Shown here piece after piece: positions 21,641 to 32,746 of a stretch of 64,000 nt of DNA. This stretch comes from Hydractinia symbiolongicarpus (lineage: Eukaryota; Cnidaria; Hydrozoa; Anthoathecata; Hydractiniidae). The notes beneath the pieces are model-generated. The model searched no databases. It saw only the letters and a program-made list of their open reading frames with translations, and was not told the origin of the DNA. The translations under genes were made by a program, and so were the position numbers. Each line of letters begins with the position of its first letter. The first letter of the stretch is position 1. The stretch is from assembly GCF_029227915.1 (NCBI RefSeq), contig NC_079881.1, positions 8,494,001-8,558,000 on the forward strand, written 5' to 3'.

Positions 21641-24600
21641 ATAGATTGTCTATACTTTAGTCAACGTGAGTGTCACAATGTGTATATATAACAAAGCCCG
21701 CCTTAAACTCCGTTGCAACATCTTACGCTATTCCACGTACTCCCATCTACATGAAGTACTTGCGCACCGACATCGGTAATGATAAGCAGCCCACCTAAGA
21801 CCCCCTCCGGTACACCTGCTTTACTGAGGTATGGCCGATCAATATTTGCCGGCCACCTGAGACCCCGTTCTCAACTAACTCCAACGCTATGTTGAGCCAA
21901 AAGTGATCTGCGATTCTCGCCTCACTATAGAATGCTGAGTCAGCAAAAATCGTTATCAAATTTTGACCTTTGACCGTAGTTGGAGTTTTAAAATATAATA
22001 AATGAATGTCTTAGAACTGTCCGCAATTAAAAAGTCATCATCAGTCTTAAGGAATTAAATGACAAATTCAAAAATTTCTTACAATAACGATATGAACTAA
22101 AAATAATTTGCAAATTACACGGTGTTGATAAAAGCTGTGGGACAACAAGGTATAACAAACTCCACAAATAAGATCTTACAGCTTTATTAGAGGCAACAAG
22201 GTCCTCAACATCAACAGAAGCAACACCTGAAGCTCCACAAGGACCACTAAGAATCTCGAGAACATGATAGACATACCCAACTACCGTTGATCAACAACGC
22301 AGTGAAGCTAGTATTAAACCTGAAAATCAAACGCAACTATTTAGTACATATAATGTCACTCCACGACGCACTAAAGCACAACCTAGTCTCGTAGAAGGTA
22401 CATAGTGTGATCCAATTTACACAGAGCCCTTGTTTAAAGCTTTACATTGATCTAAGCACAAAGTTGAGGACCACGGCTAAAAACGAATTTGAAAAGAACT
22501 CGATGCCGATAGGCGTTTGTTGATATATCCACAGCAAGGGCACCTAAGCATAGCACAGTGATTTTCACCATGGCATAGGAGTGCGAAAATATTCCGTTAT
22601 TCACCCGTATAACAAATATGACTTCTACAGAGTATCAGAAGAAGCCATAGACATTCTCCGGAAATCTGATAAACCGATCAGCTATACCATAGTCATTGCT
22701 TTAAGAGGTAAAAGAACTCTAAACGTCAGCCCACCTAGTACTAAGATGGACCTTGAAGATGGGACAAAGGCTGCTCGAAGACAATGCAATCAAACAAGGT
22801 TGATATAAATGTTGCCTGATGCCTAAATAAACATGGCATCTATAGGTGTAATAGCAGTGGGCGTGCCGCGCCATGCACTATCTAGGATCAATTTTTCTAT
22901 TGAGTACTCTTTCCGAGCATGGCGCTACGGAGCGAAAAAGACATGTTAGGGCTCCCGAACAATGATTGCAAGACCGCTAAAATTGCTGGCACAATCATCT
23001 AAGAAGGCTAAATAGAAAGGCTGGTGAGGCACTCAGTGAATTCGAAGAGGGCATGCGACTAAATTACATTGCTACGGAGAATAAAGCTTCAAAGCTCTCT
23101 GACTTTTACGAACCTAGTGAAGATTAGAAAAATAGAGTGTGCAAAAGATATCGTTTTGTCATATAATAAAGTCACATACGATATCTGAGCTAGAAGCAAA
23201 GCAAGCATCGATGCTGCCTCGAAAAACCAGGTAACAGGACACTCGAGAACGAAGAAGGCGGCAGACGTTGCAGAGATGATCAAAGGGTATCTATAAGGTC
23301 GGCAATCTGCGCTACCCTATGATTTTCTAATGTGATAAAGGACCTGAGTTCAAGTCACATGTCACAAAACTCCTAGAAGGCAAGGTATGCAGACCAAGTA
23401 CAAGCGTTTGTCTAGTCATTCAAAATGTGGAAAGACTCTTCCAGCTACATGATGCATAGGAGTTACTCACTGATAAGGATAGTACAGCATGGCTAAAATA
23501 CATTTGCTCTACGATGAAGAGTCTGAACAACACCATGACTCAGATGATATCAAACGTATTAACGTTATGGTGTGACACACATCACATCTAAACGCTTCAA
23601 CCAAAATCACGATATGCTGAACGATTAGGTCACTAGCCTTGAGTCTTTCTACACTATACGTACATGATTTTGAAGAGCCTAGTGTCTTCGATGAGCCTGC
23701 TGGCAACAACTATCTTTGTCAGTGCACAGGGATTGCTTTAAAGTCGATCAGTATTTAACCAACACGGTTTAACATATTCAGGACCATTGCTTTCACGATA
23801 AGAGGGAAGCTTATCCAAACAGAAGCGTTATCCGCATCAGGTACGAAAGATATAACACAATTGATCAACACTCAAGCTAACCGAAAGGCTAACTTATTTG
23901 CGCTAAAGAACCTTAGCTGTAGTTGAGGAAGAAGGCTCCCTGTGTCGCAGTTAGGTAAATATTATACCAAGTTTGACTACAACAGTAAGTATACCACACA
24001 CGACTAAGACGAAGATAGATAAATATCGGTGCTTGTTCAATAGGAAGAAGTCGAAGGTCATGGCATCACTCCCCGTCGGGAAGGAGAAAGTTTCGTAAGT
24101 TTTATCACCTGGGATTTCGACACTTCTATTTACGTTTCTCTAAAAAGTCCGTTGACAGCCTTGAGTTCATGTTAACGAATAAACATCATACAGACACAAA
24201 CGCAGCTTTTGAAAGCATAACGATGCAGATACTATACTTTTAAAATAAAGCAGGACAGGAGACACCAAGTGCGCTTAAGGTTAATAGTCAGGTGTACAGA
24301 TTACAGAAGATTAAGAGAACGAGCAGGACCTCTGCAACGAGATTAAGAAGCGTGAGGGAGTCGCAGAAAGAAAGTTTAAGAAGTATGGCACAGCGGTTAG
24401 CTAGATCGATCTTTGGTTACTTGGCGTAACCATCATCACCGGCGGGTGCAGTATTGCCACAATAACAACAGGTTTAGGAACGCCACTGTGTGTGAATCTG
24501 CAAGGTATTGCACTAGCCATGGGCCTAAGTGAAATACGCTTAATGAATACCTCTAGAAGACTAAGCCTAAAGACAGATAAACATTATCAACAGTATTCAG

Positions 24601-24870
24601 ACTATAACTAGGTTGAACTCCATAGTAGACCTCATCTCTAAGGCTATAGAGAATGGTGTTACATGTGACTACGAATTCAGTCTGATTATACAAGAACAGC
24701 AGCGCTATATGACACTCAAGGAACATACTCCATAGTCTATTGTGAGGTGTACTTAGAATTGAGTATTCGGATTGCAGCCTCCAGTCCCACCATAGTCATA
24801 AGAAAAAAAGATAGTCTAGAGGCAACGACCACCGACATTGTTTACGCAATGTATCCTTAACTTAGGTAGG
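21640..24870 (+). mobile_element. Decayed integrase-bearing DNA element (Polinton/Maverick- or Ginger-like)
   Basis: Readable in fragments on the + strand. A SAP-like helix pair lies at about 22110-22200 (KLHGVDKS..TRYNKLHK). A retroviral-type integrase core lies at about 23190-23560: SRTKKAADVAEMIKG, then CDKGPEFKSHVTKLLE with the Asp of the catalytic triad, then a segment resembling STAWVKY..LNNT. A further fragment with RTIAFTIRGKLIQTEALSAS lies at about 23780-23930, and a two-helix hydrophobic protein with IDLWLLGVTIITGG at about 24390-24480. Every part has stops and frameshifts. The combination points to a self-synthesising or cut-and-integrate DNA transposon, but no DNA polymerase was seen, so the class is left open. 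It has more G+C than the flanks. Confidence 0.6.
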
Positions 24871-24876
24871 ACGACC

Positions 24877-24908
24877 CTCCGATATTGCACGAAAGTTAAA
24901 CATGGCGG
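24877..24908 (+). repeat. Left terminal inverted repeat of the P-like transposon
   Basis: CTCCGATATTGCACGAAAGT continuing into TAAACATGGCGG. The ATG of the C2H2 gene (24902) lies inside this repeat. AACATGGCGGC also resembles a YY1-type initiator motif. Confidence 0.7.
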
Positions 24909-25642
24909 CTTCAGCACAGGAAGATTACTTAGCTGGTGACGAACTTGATGACTTGTTTCAGTTACTTGATGGTGGTTTTCTTGACGATGATGCAATTTTT
25001 AATGCAGATGTGAACGCTGTAGTTACTGAAGTAATGGATAACGAAAAAAATAAAGCTGTTTATCGTTGTCAACATTGTGAAATAATTTGTAAATCACAAC
25101 GTGGTCTTACTAGGCATTGCAATGTTAAACATACATCAGCAACTATCACAACAAATTCTTGTGACTCTAGTATTTCCATACCACAGCTGTCAAAGGAAGA
25201 ACAATGTTTGAAGAAATTTCACCCCTTAACTTTAAAATTAATTGTAAATAAATGTGCTGATTCATGCTTTAAAGATTTGTGTTTGCCTGAAAATATTAGA
25301 TGCTTGTTCTCGAAAGAAAATTTTTTATTTTCAACTGATGATGCTATTGAACTATGGAACAAGTTCAGACCAATGATTGAAAAATATTCTGGGGATGCTG
25401 AAGATTTTTACATGTATTTTTATGGCATGTTGAAGGAAAATATCCTACCATCAAAATTTGAAGAAACACGATTTAGCAATATTTTACTTGCAGAAGTGGC
25501 AAATCATATGTTGACCCATTTATCAGGCATTGGTAAAGATACACCCAAAGACCTACAGGTGGCAGAAATTTCAGAAAAAGAGCTCAAAAGTTCATCTATT
25601 GAAAGTTTTTCTTTCTTTTTGGCAATGGACTATCATCAATAA
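24902..25642 (+). CDS. Transposon-borne C2H2 zinc-finger protein (possibly truncated)
   Basis: 246 residues. An acidic N-terminus (residues 1-47, with DELDDLFQLLDGG) is followed by one classical C2H2 finger: C56-x2-C59-x12-H72-x4-H77 with KSQRGLTRH. A helical region follows (80-230) with no recognised fold. The reading frame is clean, suggesting constraint or recency. The last 15 codons overlap the 3' end of the transposase gene antisense and read like reversed transposase sequence, so the natural C-terminus may be elsewhere (spliced) or lost. The start lies in the left inverted repeat. The role is unknown: an accessory DNA-binding protein of the transposon or a captured host gene fragment are both possible. 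Confidence 0.65.
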   Translation: MAASAQEDYLAGDELDDLFQLLDGGFLDDDAIFNADVNAVVTEVMDNEKNKAVYRCQHCEIICKSQRGLTRHCNVKHTSATITTNSCDSSISIPQLSKEEQCLKKFHPLTLKLIVNKCADSCFKDLCLPENIRCLFSKENFLFSTDDAIELWNKFRPMIEKYSGDAEDFYMYFYGMLKENILPSKFEETRFSNILLAEVANHMLTHLSGIGKDTPKDLQVAEISEKELKSSSIESFSFFLAMDYHQ

Positions 25643-28307
25643 GGTTAAATTTGCTACTACCTGAGGCACAAACATTTCCAGCAATTGGTCGTACAGAAAA
25701 TTGGCTTTTGATGGTGTTATCATTATAGCCTACATCTCTCACTGACGGGTTGTCACGGCGTGATCCAATAGCACGTTGTCTGCCAAAATAATTTTCTAAA
25801 TCATCCTGGCAAAATCTTTCTGACAAAATATAACGTACGCCATGTTCAAGTAAGAATTTACAGACTTCTTTAAAGGAATGTACAGTTATTTGCAATCCTT
25901 CATAAGTCTGCCAAGAGATGAACATATTCGATCTTGCCTGTGCAGTATAAGGATGATCATTGCGTTCTTTAATCGATTCTTTCCATAATTGGAAATAAGA
26001 GAGAAAATCGTCCAGCCAGGTGAAACGGATATCATCGATAGATTCATATGGTCTTAAAAATGGTTTTCTCTTCAATTCATGGTCAACAGTGTTTTTAACA
26101 TTAAGGCAGTCAAAAAACTTATCCATCATGATGCAAAATTGTGCAGTGCCAGCTGCTTCAGGTGGACCAAACTCATTAATTACATTTCTAACTGTTTCAC
26201 TTAGTACTTGTGCAGCCAAACGGACTCTCATTTTAGAATAAGGTGTCAAATTTATGTGATCATTTGTCAACTTGTGCACTAACTTTAAGCCACTTTCAAG
26301 ATCTTCATGATATAACTGAGATATGTGACTCCAAAGTACAAAAAACCCACTGTTCCACATGTACCGTGTTGCTCTACCAGAACCAGAGTTGGACAGACAA
26401 TTGCGAGCTGTTTTAATGAGATGGGGTACATCAGCAAAAAAATATATAAAACGTTTATCTGTAGCATATAGGTTGATGGAACGATACACTACATTTTTTT
26501 CTGACTCTCCACATAATAACTTGTGCATTCTAAAAAAACGACGGTTTGGAGAAGCACCATCAGCTGTAGCAGCAATAACTTTTAAATTTATTTGCTCTAA
26601 ATAAGAAACTGCTTTCCAAAAAATAGGCATGAGCTGAAATGAGGTAATACTGGTGGTAGCAAATGTCGCAAAACTGAATGACAATGGGTTTACGATGCTT
26701 TTAACAAGAAAAACGAGGACGTGGGATGCTAATTCTTTTACATTTTTGAGTGTTGCAAAGTTTGTATTAATATCACCTAGGTCCACAAAACCAATTAGTT
26801 CACCTGTGTACTTATCCCACACCAAATCTTCCTGTATCTTCATCTCGTCAAATAGTATGGTGACAAATCTCTCAGGTGCTGAAAATAATGCTGTTTTCTT
26901 AGAAAGATCTTCAATAATTTGATAGTTAAATCCTCTGGTTGGGCGAATGTAGTTTCGGTAATCTCGCAAAGTACGCAAACTGGGAAGGACTAATATTCCA
27001 GAACCAGTGTTTTTATCAAATCGCAAGTCGGAATATGCAGAGGAAGATTTAGCAGCTAGATTCAGACAGTATTTGATGATCATAGGATGGTATCTGACAC
27101 TATGTGGACTAGAAGATTGCACATACTTTTGTTGCTCCTCCCAAAATAACTTCATAAAAGGTGGAACAGCCTCTCTGTCACAACCAGTAAAAATAGATAT
27201 TAGATCTTTACTTAACGCAGGACTTACATTTTCAGAGTGACTTTCTAAAGCATTTTTTATTTCTGCAATTTCCTTTTCCAATCTCTTACAATTTAGTCTT
27301 TGGTTTTGCAGAGTTAATTTTATCCTTTCAGGGGAGGTAAATTTAATCGGTGCCTTCAATTTAGCTGGTTCAAGCATCTTTTTTTCTTTTCGGGTGTCAC
27401 TATACATAACCTTTATGTTGTGAGAAACACACTGTAAACATGGATGTTTGTCATTGGTGGATAGCAGCATCCTGCAATCATTAGACCGGTAGTATTCATC
27501 TTGGTGTAGATGAGATTGAAATGACTGCTGTTGGAGGGAGAGGTAATTAAACTTTTTAGGTATGACATGTTTTTGATAGTTAAATTCTTTACCAGGATCA
27601 AGCATAGTAATACCTCCACATAATATGTAGTTAATGGTTAATTCAAAAATAAAACTTGAAAGTGTAATGTTATAAAATGTTCGATTGTATAACGAATAAA
27701 AGACATGGTCATCAGGCAACATCCAACCATAAACCCTTACAGAAAATGCTAATGATTGGTCTATAAATACTTCATACTTTGGTAGGATATGATCTGTGGT
27801 AAAACATGTAACAATGACTAAAGTATCCTGCACATCAACATGCCAACTTTTACTTAATGAAAGTTTCACGATGCGTTGTTTAAAATCAGAAAAACTTTTA
27901 TAAATTGTGGAAGGAGATGGTGGCGGAGATAAATCTTGAAAAACTAGGAATTCCTCACGCTTTTGTATAGAAGTGGTTGAACGACTTTCACTACTAATGG
28001 TGACAGTTTGAAAACTTTTTTTAGGAAGATTCAGATATGGTATTTCCCCTTCTTTTAGTGACTTACGTGTAGGGTAAACATAAAATTGATCAGGCGAGAA
28101 ATGACGTTCGCAAATATATAACTTGAAGGTATCAATACGCTTTCTCAGCTGCTTATCAATCACACGATCCTTTGTTATGATGTTGATCAATTTCTCACCC
28201 CATGTCTTGTTGAAATCACTATTTGGCAAAGGAACTTTGAAAATACTTATATCCTTATGTCTTCTGGAAGTGGAACAACCAAATATTGCGCAATTTTCCC
28301 CAGGCAT
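25596..28307 (-). CDS. THAP-domain P-element-type transposase
   Basis: 903 residues, uninterrupted. An N-terminal THAP zinc finger (C6-x4-C11-x54-C66-x2-H69, with W36 and F70) would bind the element's ends. It is followed by a P-element/THAP9-type body, a short coiled stretch at about 330-360 and an RNase H-like catalytic region. Candidate acidic residues are D487 (FDEMK), D583 (ADGASPNRR) and E838 (QDDLENYFG). FFADVPHLIKTARN (623-636) and LSERFCQDDLENYFG are hallmark P/THAP9 blocks. The start is the first ATG preceding the THAP cysteines. The lack of any stop suggests recent activity. A Kolobok-type THAP transposase is a less likely alternative because the C-terminal blocks are P-like. Confidence 0.9.
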   Translation of the reverse strand: MPGENCAIFGCSTSRRHKDISIFKVPLPNSDFNKTWGEKLINIITKDRVIDKQLRKRIDTFKLYICERHFSPDQFYVYPTRKSLKEGEIPYLNLPKKSFQTVTISSESRSTTSIQKREEFLVFQDLSPPPSPSTIYKSFSDFKQRIVKLSLSKSWHVDVQDTLVIVTCFTTDHILPKYEVFIDQSLAFSVRVYGWMLPDDHVFYSLYNRTFYNITLSSFIFELTINYILCGGITMLDPGKEFNYQKHVIPKKFNYLSLQQQSFQSHLHQDEYYRSNDCRMLLSTNDKHPCLQCVSHNIKVMYSDTRKEKKMLEPAKLKAPIKFTSPERIKLTLQNQRLNCKRLEKEIAEIKNALESHSENVSPALSKDLISIFTGCDREAVPPFMKLFWEEQQKYVQSSSPHSVRYHPMIIKYCLNLAAKSSSAYSDLRFDKNTGSGILVLPSLRTLRDYRNYIRPTRGFNYQIIEDLSKKTALFSAPERFVTILFDEMKIQEDLVWDKYTGELIGFVDLGDINTNFATLKNVKELASHVLVFLVKSIVNPLSFSFATFATTSITSFQLMPIFWKAVSYLEQINLKVIAATADGASPNRRFFRMHKLLCGESEKNVVYRSINLYATDKRFIYFFADVPHLIKTARNCLSNSGSGRATRYMWNSGFFVLWSHISQLYHEDLESGLKLVHKLTNDHINLTPYSKMRVRLAAQVLSETVRNVINEFGPPEAAGTAQFCIMMDKFFDCLNVKNTVDHELKRKPFLRPYESIDDIRFTWLDDFLSYFQLWKESIKERNDHPYTAQARSNMFISWQTYEGLQITVHSFKEVCKFLLEHGVRYILSERFCQDDLENYFGRQRAIGSRRDNPSVRDVGYNDNTIKSQFSVRPIAGNVCASGSSKFNLIDDSPLPKRKKNFQ

Positions 28308-28362
28308 ATTAGAATAAACATCAAACTGTTATGAAATCAAACCAAAACATACAGGCAATTAT

Positions 28363-28394
28363 ACGCCATTTTGAACTTCTGTGCAGGATCGGAG
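28363..28394 (-). repeat. Right terminal inverted repeat of the P-like transposon
   Basis: Reverse complement reads CTCCGATCCTGCACAGAAGT then TCAAAATGGCGT, matching the left end at 25 of 32 positions. It lies 55 bases upstream of the transposase ATG. Confidence 0.7.
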
Positions 28395-30025
28395 ATCTGG
28401 GTGCGAGCTTCATTTGCTTGCAAAAACATAAAACAATAGGCCATTGTTTGTCACCAGACTATCTTTTTTTCTTATGACTATGGTCCCACCCACCGAACAT
28501 CTACAATCATTCTTTTATACCAAAAATTGCTGCCTCTTTTTTCAGACTAGTTACATTCCTAGTGTTTCAACCAATTATTGTTTTTCAATTCCAACCTCAA
28601 CTTTTATTTATGTTTACCGGAACACATAAGGTGAGTATAACAATTGTCTACAACTAAAATACGTCATGTGATAGAACTTCCTTGTACTTACATCCCTTCT
28701 CATAAGTCTGCCCGTGGTAGTCACGCCTTTGTTTGCAGACACTATCAAGCTTGATCACTGTTGTACATTTACAAGGTGAGTTGGTTCTAATATTACCTTC
28801 GGATACCTTTACAGACAGACAGAACAGAAAAGGACGGGACCGGACAGGACAAAAGAGAAATAGAATGGAATGGAATGGAACCGAATGGAACGGAATGGAA
28901 TGGAGGAATGGGAATGAAATAGCTCCTCAGCAACCTCGATATCCTCCCACACCTCATCATCGTCTTCAACATCTTCATCATTGTCCTTAACATTATCCCG
29001 AGCTTCCTCTCAACAGCTCGGAGACATGTCACAATGTGTATACCTGCGAGCGTTTCATGTCGGTGTGTAAGCACGAGCTGAATATTACACTTGTTTTAGA
29101 AAGAAGCACAGTCTATTGTAATACACACGTATTTTTATGCCAGTAACTCTCCGATGTGCTGATTGACAACCATGTAGCGGTGTTTCCGCTAGCGCAGATA
29201 GACAGAAAAAAGTTTATTTTCAGATTCTGTGCTACAATCCGATTTTAGATTTCAAGGTTTCTGCGAATGCGCAGTAACCAGGTATAAAAGGCGGGTAATA
29301 AAAAAATCCATCTCTAATGGTTAGTGGTGGACCTTGACATTGCAAACTTCACCCTTGTGTATGTTAACGTCATTCTTTGTTTTAACCTCGACCATTGAGT
29401 ATACGGCGAAGACCTCTATACGACACGGAAGAAATGTGCAAAATTTTCGGCATAAAAAAATCTTTTTAAACCAGTTGCTGGTTACATGACATTTATTATC
29501 AAAAAGGTGTATCCCGCTTGGATAATTTTGTTTTAAATTATACTTCTGTTCTAGCAAATCTCCCCCTCCCCCCTCCCTCCTAAAATCATTTCTGACAAAT
29601 GATCCCTGGGGCCTTAATAATGTATTTAAGGTATCACAAATTTTAAAAATATTAAAAAATACTATGGAGGTCGGTAGAAAAAAAGTTAGCAAAAGTAACC
29701 AAATATTTGCAAGTGACTAATCTTTTTTGCCAACCAACAATTGCCGATTTTTTTGCAACCTATTTCTAATTCAATACCTAACAGCCTTGCATTAGTCTCT
29801 GCCGTCATCTTCTCTCTAAATAACGTTGCAATAAAATCTCAACAAAAAACAACAACATTTGAACAAATCTTAACAACCAAATAAAATATTTTCTGTGTCT
29901 TAAATAACAAAAGAAGAACAAACTATGATTGAAGAAGTAAGAAGTCGAAAAAAGTTGAGGACCAAAGCAAAGAAAATTATTTTTTAAATAAGCCAAAAAA
30001 ACAACTTTCATTGAAATTGACTGAT
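28395..30025. other. Intergenic sequence with a GGAAT pentamer patch
   Basis: No gene recognised. 28823-28915 contains GGACC/GGACA and then GGAAT/GGAAC pentamer repeats (about 12 units). The rest is AT-rich. Confidence 0.55.
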
Positions 30026-30029
30026 TTGT

Positions 30030-31745
30030 ATAGTTTTTGTCCTTCTACTGTTGTTTTTATTGTTCTTCTGTTGTTGTTTTTATTGTTATTCTGTTGTTTT
30101 TATTGTTATTCTGTTGTTTTTATTGTTCTTCTGTTGTTGTTTTTATTGTTTTTCTGTTGTTGTTTTTATTTTTCTTCTGTTGTTGTTTTTATTTTTCTTC
30201 TGTTGTTGTTTTTATTGTTCTTCTGTTGTTGCTTTTATTGTTCTTCTGTTGTTGCTTTTATTGTTCTTCTGTTGTTGCTTTCATTTTTCTTCTGTTGTTG
30301 TTTTTATTGTTCTTCAGTTGTTGTTTTTATTGTTCTTCTATTGTTGCTTTTATTGTTCTTCTGTTGTTGCTTTCATTTTTCTTCTGTTGTTGTTTTTATT
30401 GTTCTTCAGTTGTTGTTTTTATTGTTCTTCTGTTGTTGCTTTTATTGTTCTTCTGTTGTTGCTTTTATTGTTCTTCTGTTGTTGCTTTCATTTTTCTTCT
30501 GTTGTTGCTTTTATTTTTCTTCAGTTGTTGTTTTTATTGTTCTTCTGTTGTTGCTTTTATTGTTCTTCTGTTGTTGCTTTTATTTTTCTTCTGTTGTTGT
30601 TTTTATTGTTCTTCTGTTGTTTTTATTGTTCTTCTGTTGTTGCCTTTATTTTTCTTCTGTTGTTGCTTTTATTTTTCTTCTGTTGTTGATTTTATTGTTC
30701 TTCTGTTATTGCTTTTATTTTTCTTCTGTTGTTGCTTTTATTTTTCTTCCGCTGTTGCTTTTATTTTTCTTCTGTTGTTGTTTTTATTGTTCTTCTGTTG
30801 TTGTTTTTATTGTTCTTCTGTTATTGTTTTTATTGTTCTTCTGTTGTTGTTTTTATTGTTCTTCTGTTGTTGCTTTTATTGTTCTTCCGCTGTTACTTTC
30901 ACTGTTCTTCTGTTGTTGTTTTTATTGTTCTTCTGTTGTTGCTTTTATTTTTCTTCTGTTGTTGTTTTTATTGTTCTTCAGTTGTTGTTTTTATTGTTCT
31001 TCTGTTGTTGCTTTTATTGTTCTTCTGTTGTTGCTTTCATTTTTCTTCTGTTGCTGCTTTTATTTTTCTTCTGTTGTTGTTTTTATTTTTCTTCTGTTGT
31101 TGTTTTTATTGTTCTTCTGTTGTTGCTTTTATTGTTCTTCTGTTGTTGCTTTTATTGTTCTTCTGTTGTTGCTTTCATTTTTCTTCTGTTGTTGTTTTTA
31201 TTGTTCTTCAGTTTTTGTTTTTATTGTTCTTCTGTTGTTGCTTTTATTGTTCTTCTGTTGTTGCTTTCATTTTTCTTCTGTTGTTGCTTTTATTTTTCTT
31301 CAGTTGTTGTTTTTATTGTTCTTCTGTTGTTGCTTTTATTGTTCTTCTGTTGTTGCTTTTATTTTTCTTCTGTTGTTGTTTTTATTGTTCTTCTGTTGTT
31401 TTTATTGTTCTTCTGTTGTTGCCTTTATTTTTCTTCTGTTGTTGCTTTTATTTTTCTTCTGTTGTTGTTTTTATTGTTCTTCTGTTATTGCTTTTATTTT
31501 TCTTCTGTTGTTGCTTTTATTTTTCTTCCGCTGTTGCTTTCACTGTTCTTCTGTTGTTGCTTTCATTTTTCTTCTGTTGTTGCTTTTATTGTTCTTCTGT
31601 TGTTGCTTTCATTGTTCTTCTGTTGTTGCTTTTATTGTTCTTCTGTTGTTGCTTTTATTGTTCTTCTGTTGTTGCTTTTATTGTTCTTTTGTTGTTGTTT
31701 TTATTGTTCTTCTGTTTTTGCTTTTATTTTTCTTCTGTTGTACTT
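30030..31745. repeat. Large 23-bp pyrimidine-rich minisatellite, about 75 copies
   Basis: Basic unit TGTTCTTCTGTTGTTGTTTT plus TAT (23 bp) with a limited set of variants (GCTTTTAT, GCTTTCAT, TTCAG, CCGCTG, 20-bp short units). Because 23 is not a multiple of three and the unit has no stop in any forward frame, all three + frames are open for hundreds of codons; these are artefacts. A block of about 318 bp (30445-30762) recurs at 31224-31541 with the same order of variants, a higher-order repeat with 779-bp offset. Confidence 0.95.
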
Positions 31746-32746
31746 TTGTGATCATTTTTGATTTAGAAATTCGTCGCAAAAAGGGACTAAATTTTTTGCC
31801 GATTTAATATTTTGCCGACTTTTTTTACGGATAAGATAAGTAAACAAATAAAAAAAATATTATTTATAAATCATATCTCGTTTTTGTCACTTTAAAAAAA
31901 TATATATATTAAAACACTTTTTAATACAAATTTCGAAAATTAATTTTAAAAAATAATTACATAATTTCTAATTTTAATTACAATAAATTAAAAACATATA
32001 TTAATTGGTCTGAAAAAGGAGCACATAACTAACCATTGCTTAAAAATGAAACTTCGTTTCCAGCCCCCATTGTATTTTTGGCACGTGCCGACGGTCACTA
32101 TTACATGCTGAAAAAGAGGCATCGTGGAAACGAGGTTAACCGACAAAAGAAATTCATATAAATCAACGAATTTTGATTTTACACAGAAACAGACGGCTTT
32201 TCTTATTTACTGTAAGTCCGTCAGTTATGCTGCATCAACATTTGTTGTTGTGGAAAAGCGTCCTGGAAATTTGATATCTGTTCATAAAAAGTACTTTTCT
32301 TAAAAAAATAAAAATAAATTAATACTTAGTACGGGTGACTTACAAATCAAAAGGTGTGCACGATGCCAATCCGATGTTTACATTACACTCGCTTTCCTTT
32401 CCTTCTCCCTCAAACGTCAAATTGAAAAAGAATTAATCTTAATATCATCAATCCTGAAATTAAAAACAACAAGACATGATCTTCTTCTGAGCGTGTTGAA
32501 AACGAACTAACTAAAAACACCTATTCTCAAACAACTAAAAAAATGATTTGTCACGGTATAAAATATTGAAATGTCCAAGGATTTAACCCTCTCACTCCGT
32601 CAATAGGGACGGATCGACATTTAGGGTACACTTTTTGATTTGTGAGTCATTCATAAAAAATTATAACAATATTTCGACCTAAAAACAAAAGCCAGCTAAC
32701 AATCAAATTTGCTAGCTTTTGTAAAAAAAATCAATCCCGCTAGATT
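31746..32746. other. 3' flank of the MEGF-like gene, nothing recognised
   Basis: Very AT-rich (poly-A/T runs at 31840-31990). Presumably contains the 3' untranslated region of the minus-strand receptor gene. No structure supported. Confidence 0.5.

Larger units (their letters stand above)
24877..28394. mobile_element. P-superfamily DNA transposon, 3518 bp, apparently intact transposase
   Basis: Bounded by imperfect inverted repeats of about 31-32 bp (25 of 32 positions match), similar in length to the 31-bp ends of the Drosophila P element (family knowledge). It contains a full-length THAP/P-type transposase on the minus strand and a convergent C2H2 zinc-finger reading frame on the + strand whose 3' ends overlap by 47 bp. 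No 8-bp target duplication could be matched next to the ends, so the true boundaries may lie slightly outside, or the duplication has decayed. Confidence 0.75.

Noticed and set aside
24869-28402. 8-bp target-site duplication flanking the P-like transposon
   Set aside because: GGACGACC on the left and ATCTGGGT on the right do not match.
30011-31807. Overlapping open frames of 212-598 codons (LLLFFCCC-type)
   Set aside because: Pure translation of a 23-bp minisatellite lacking stops in all forward frames; no start context, domain or codon bias.
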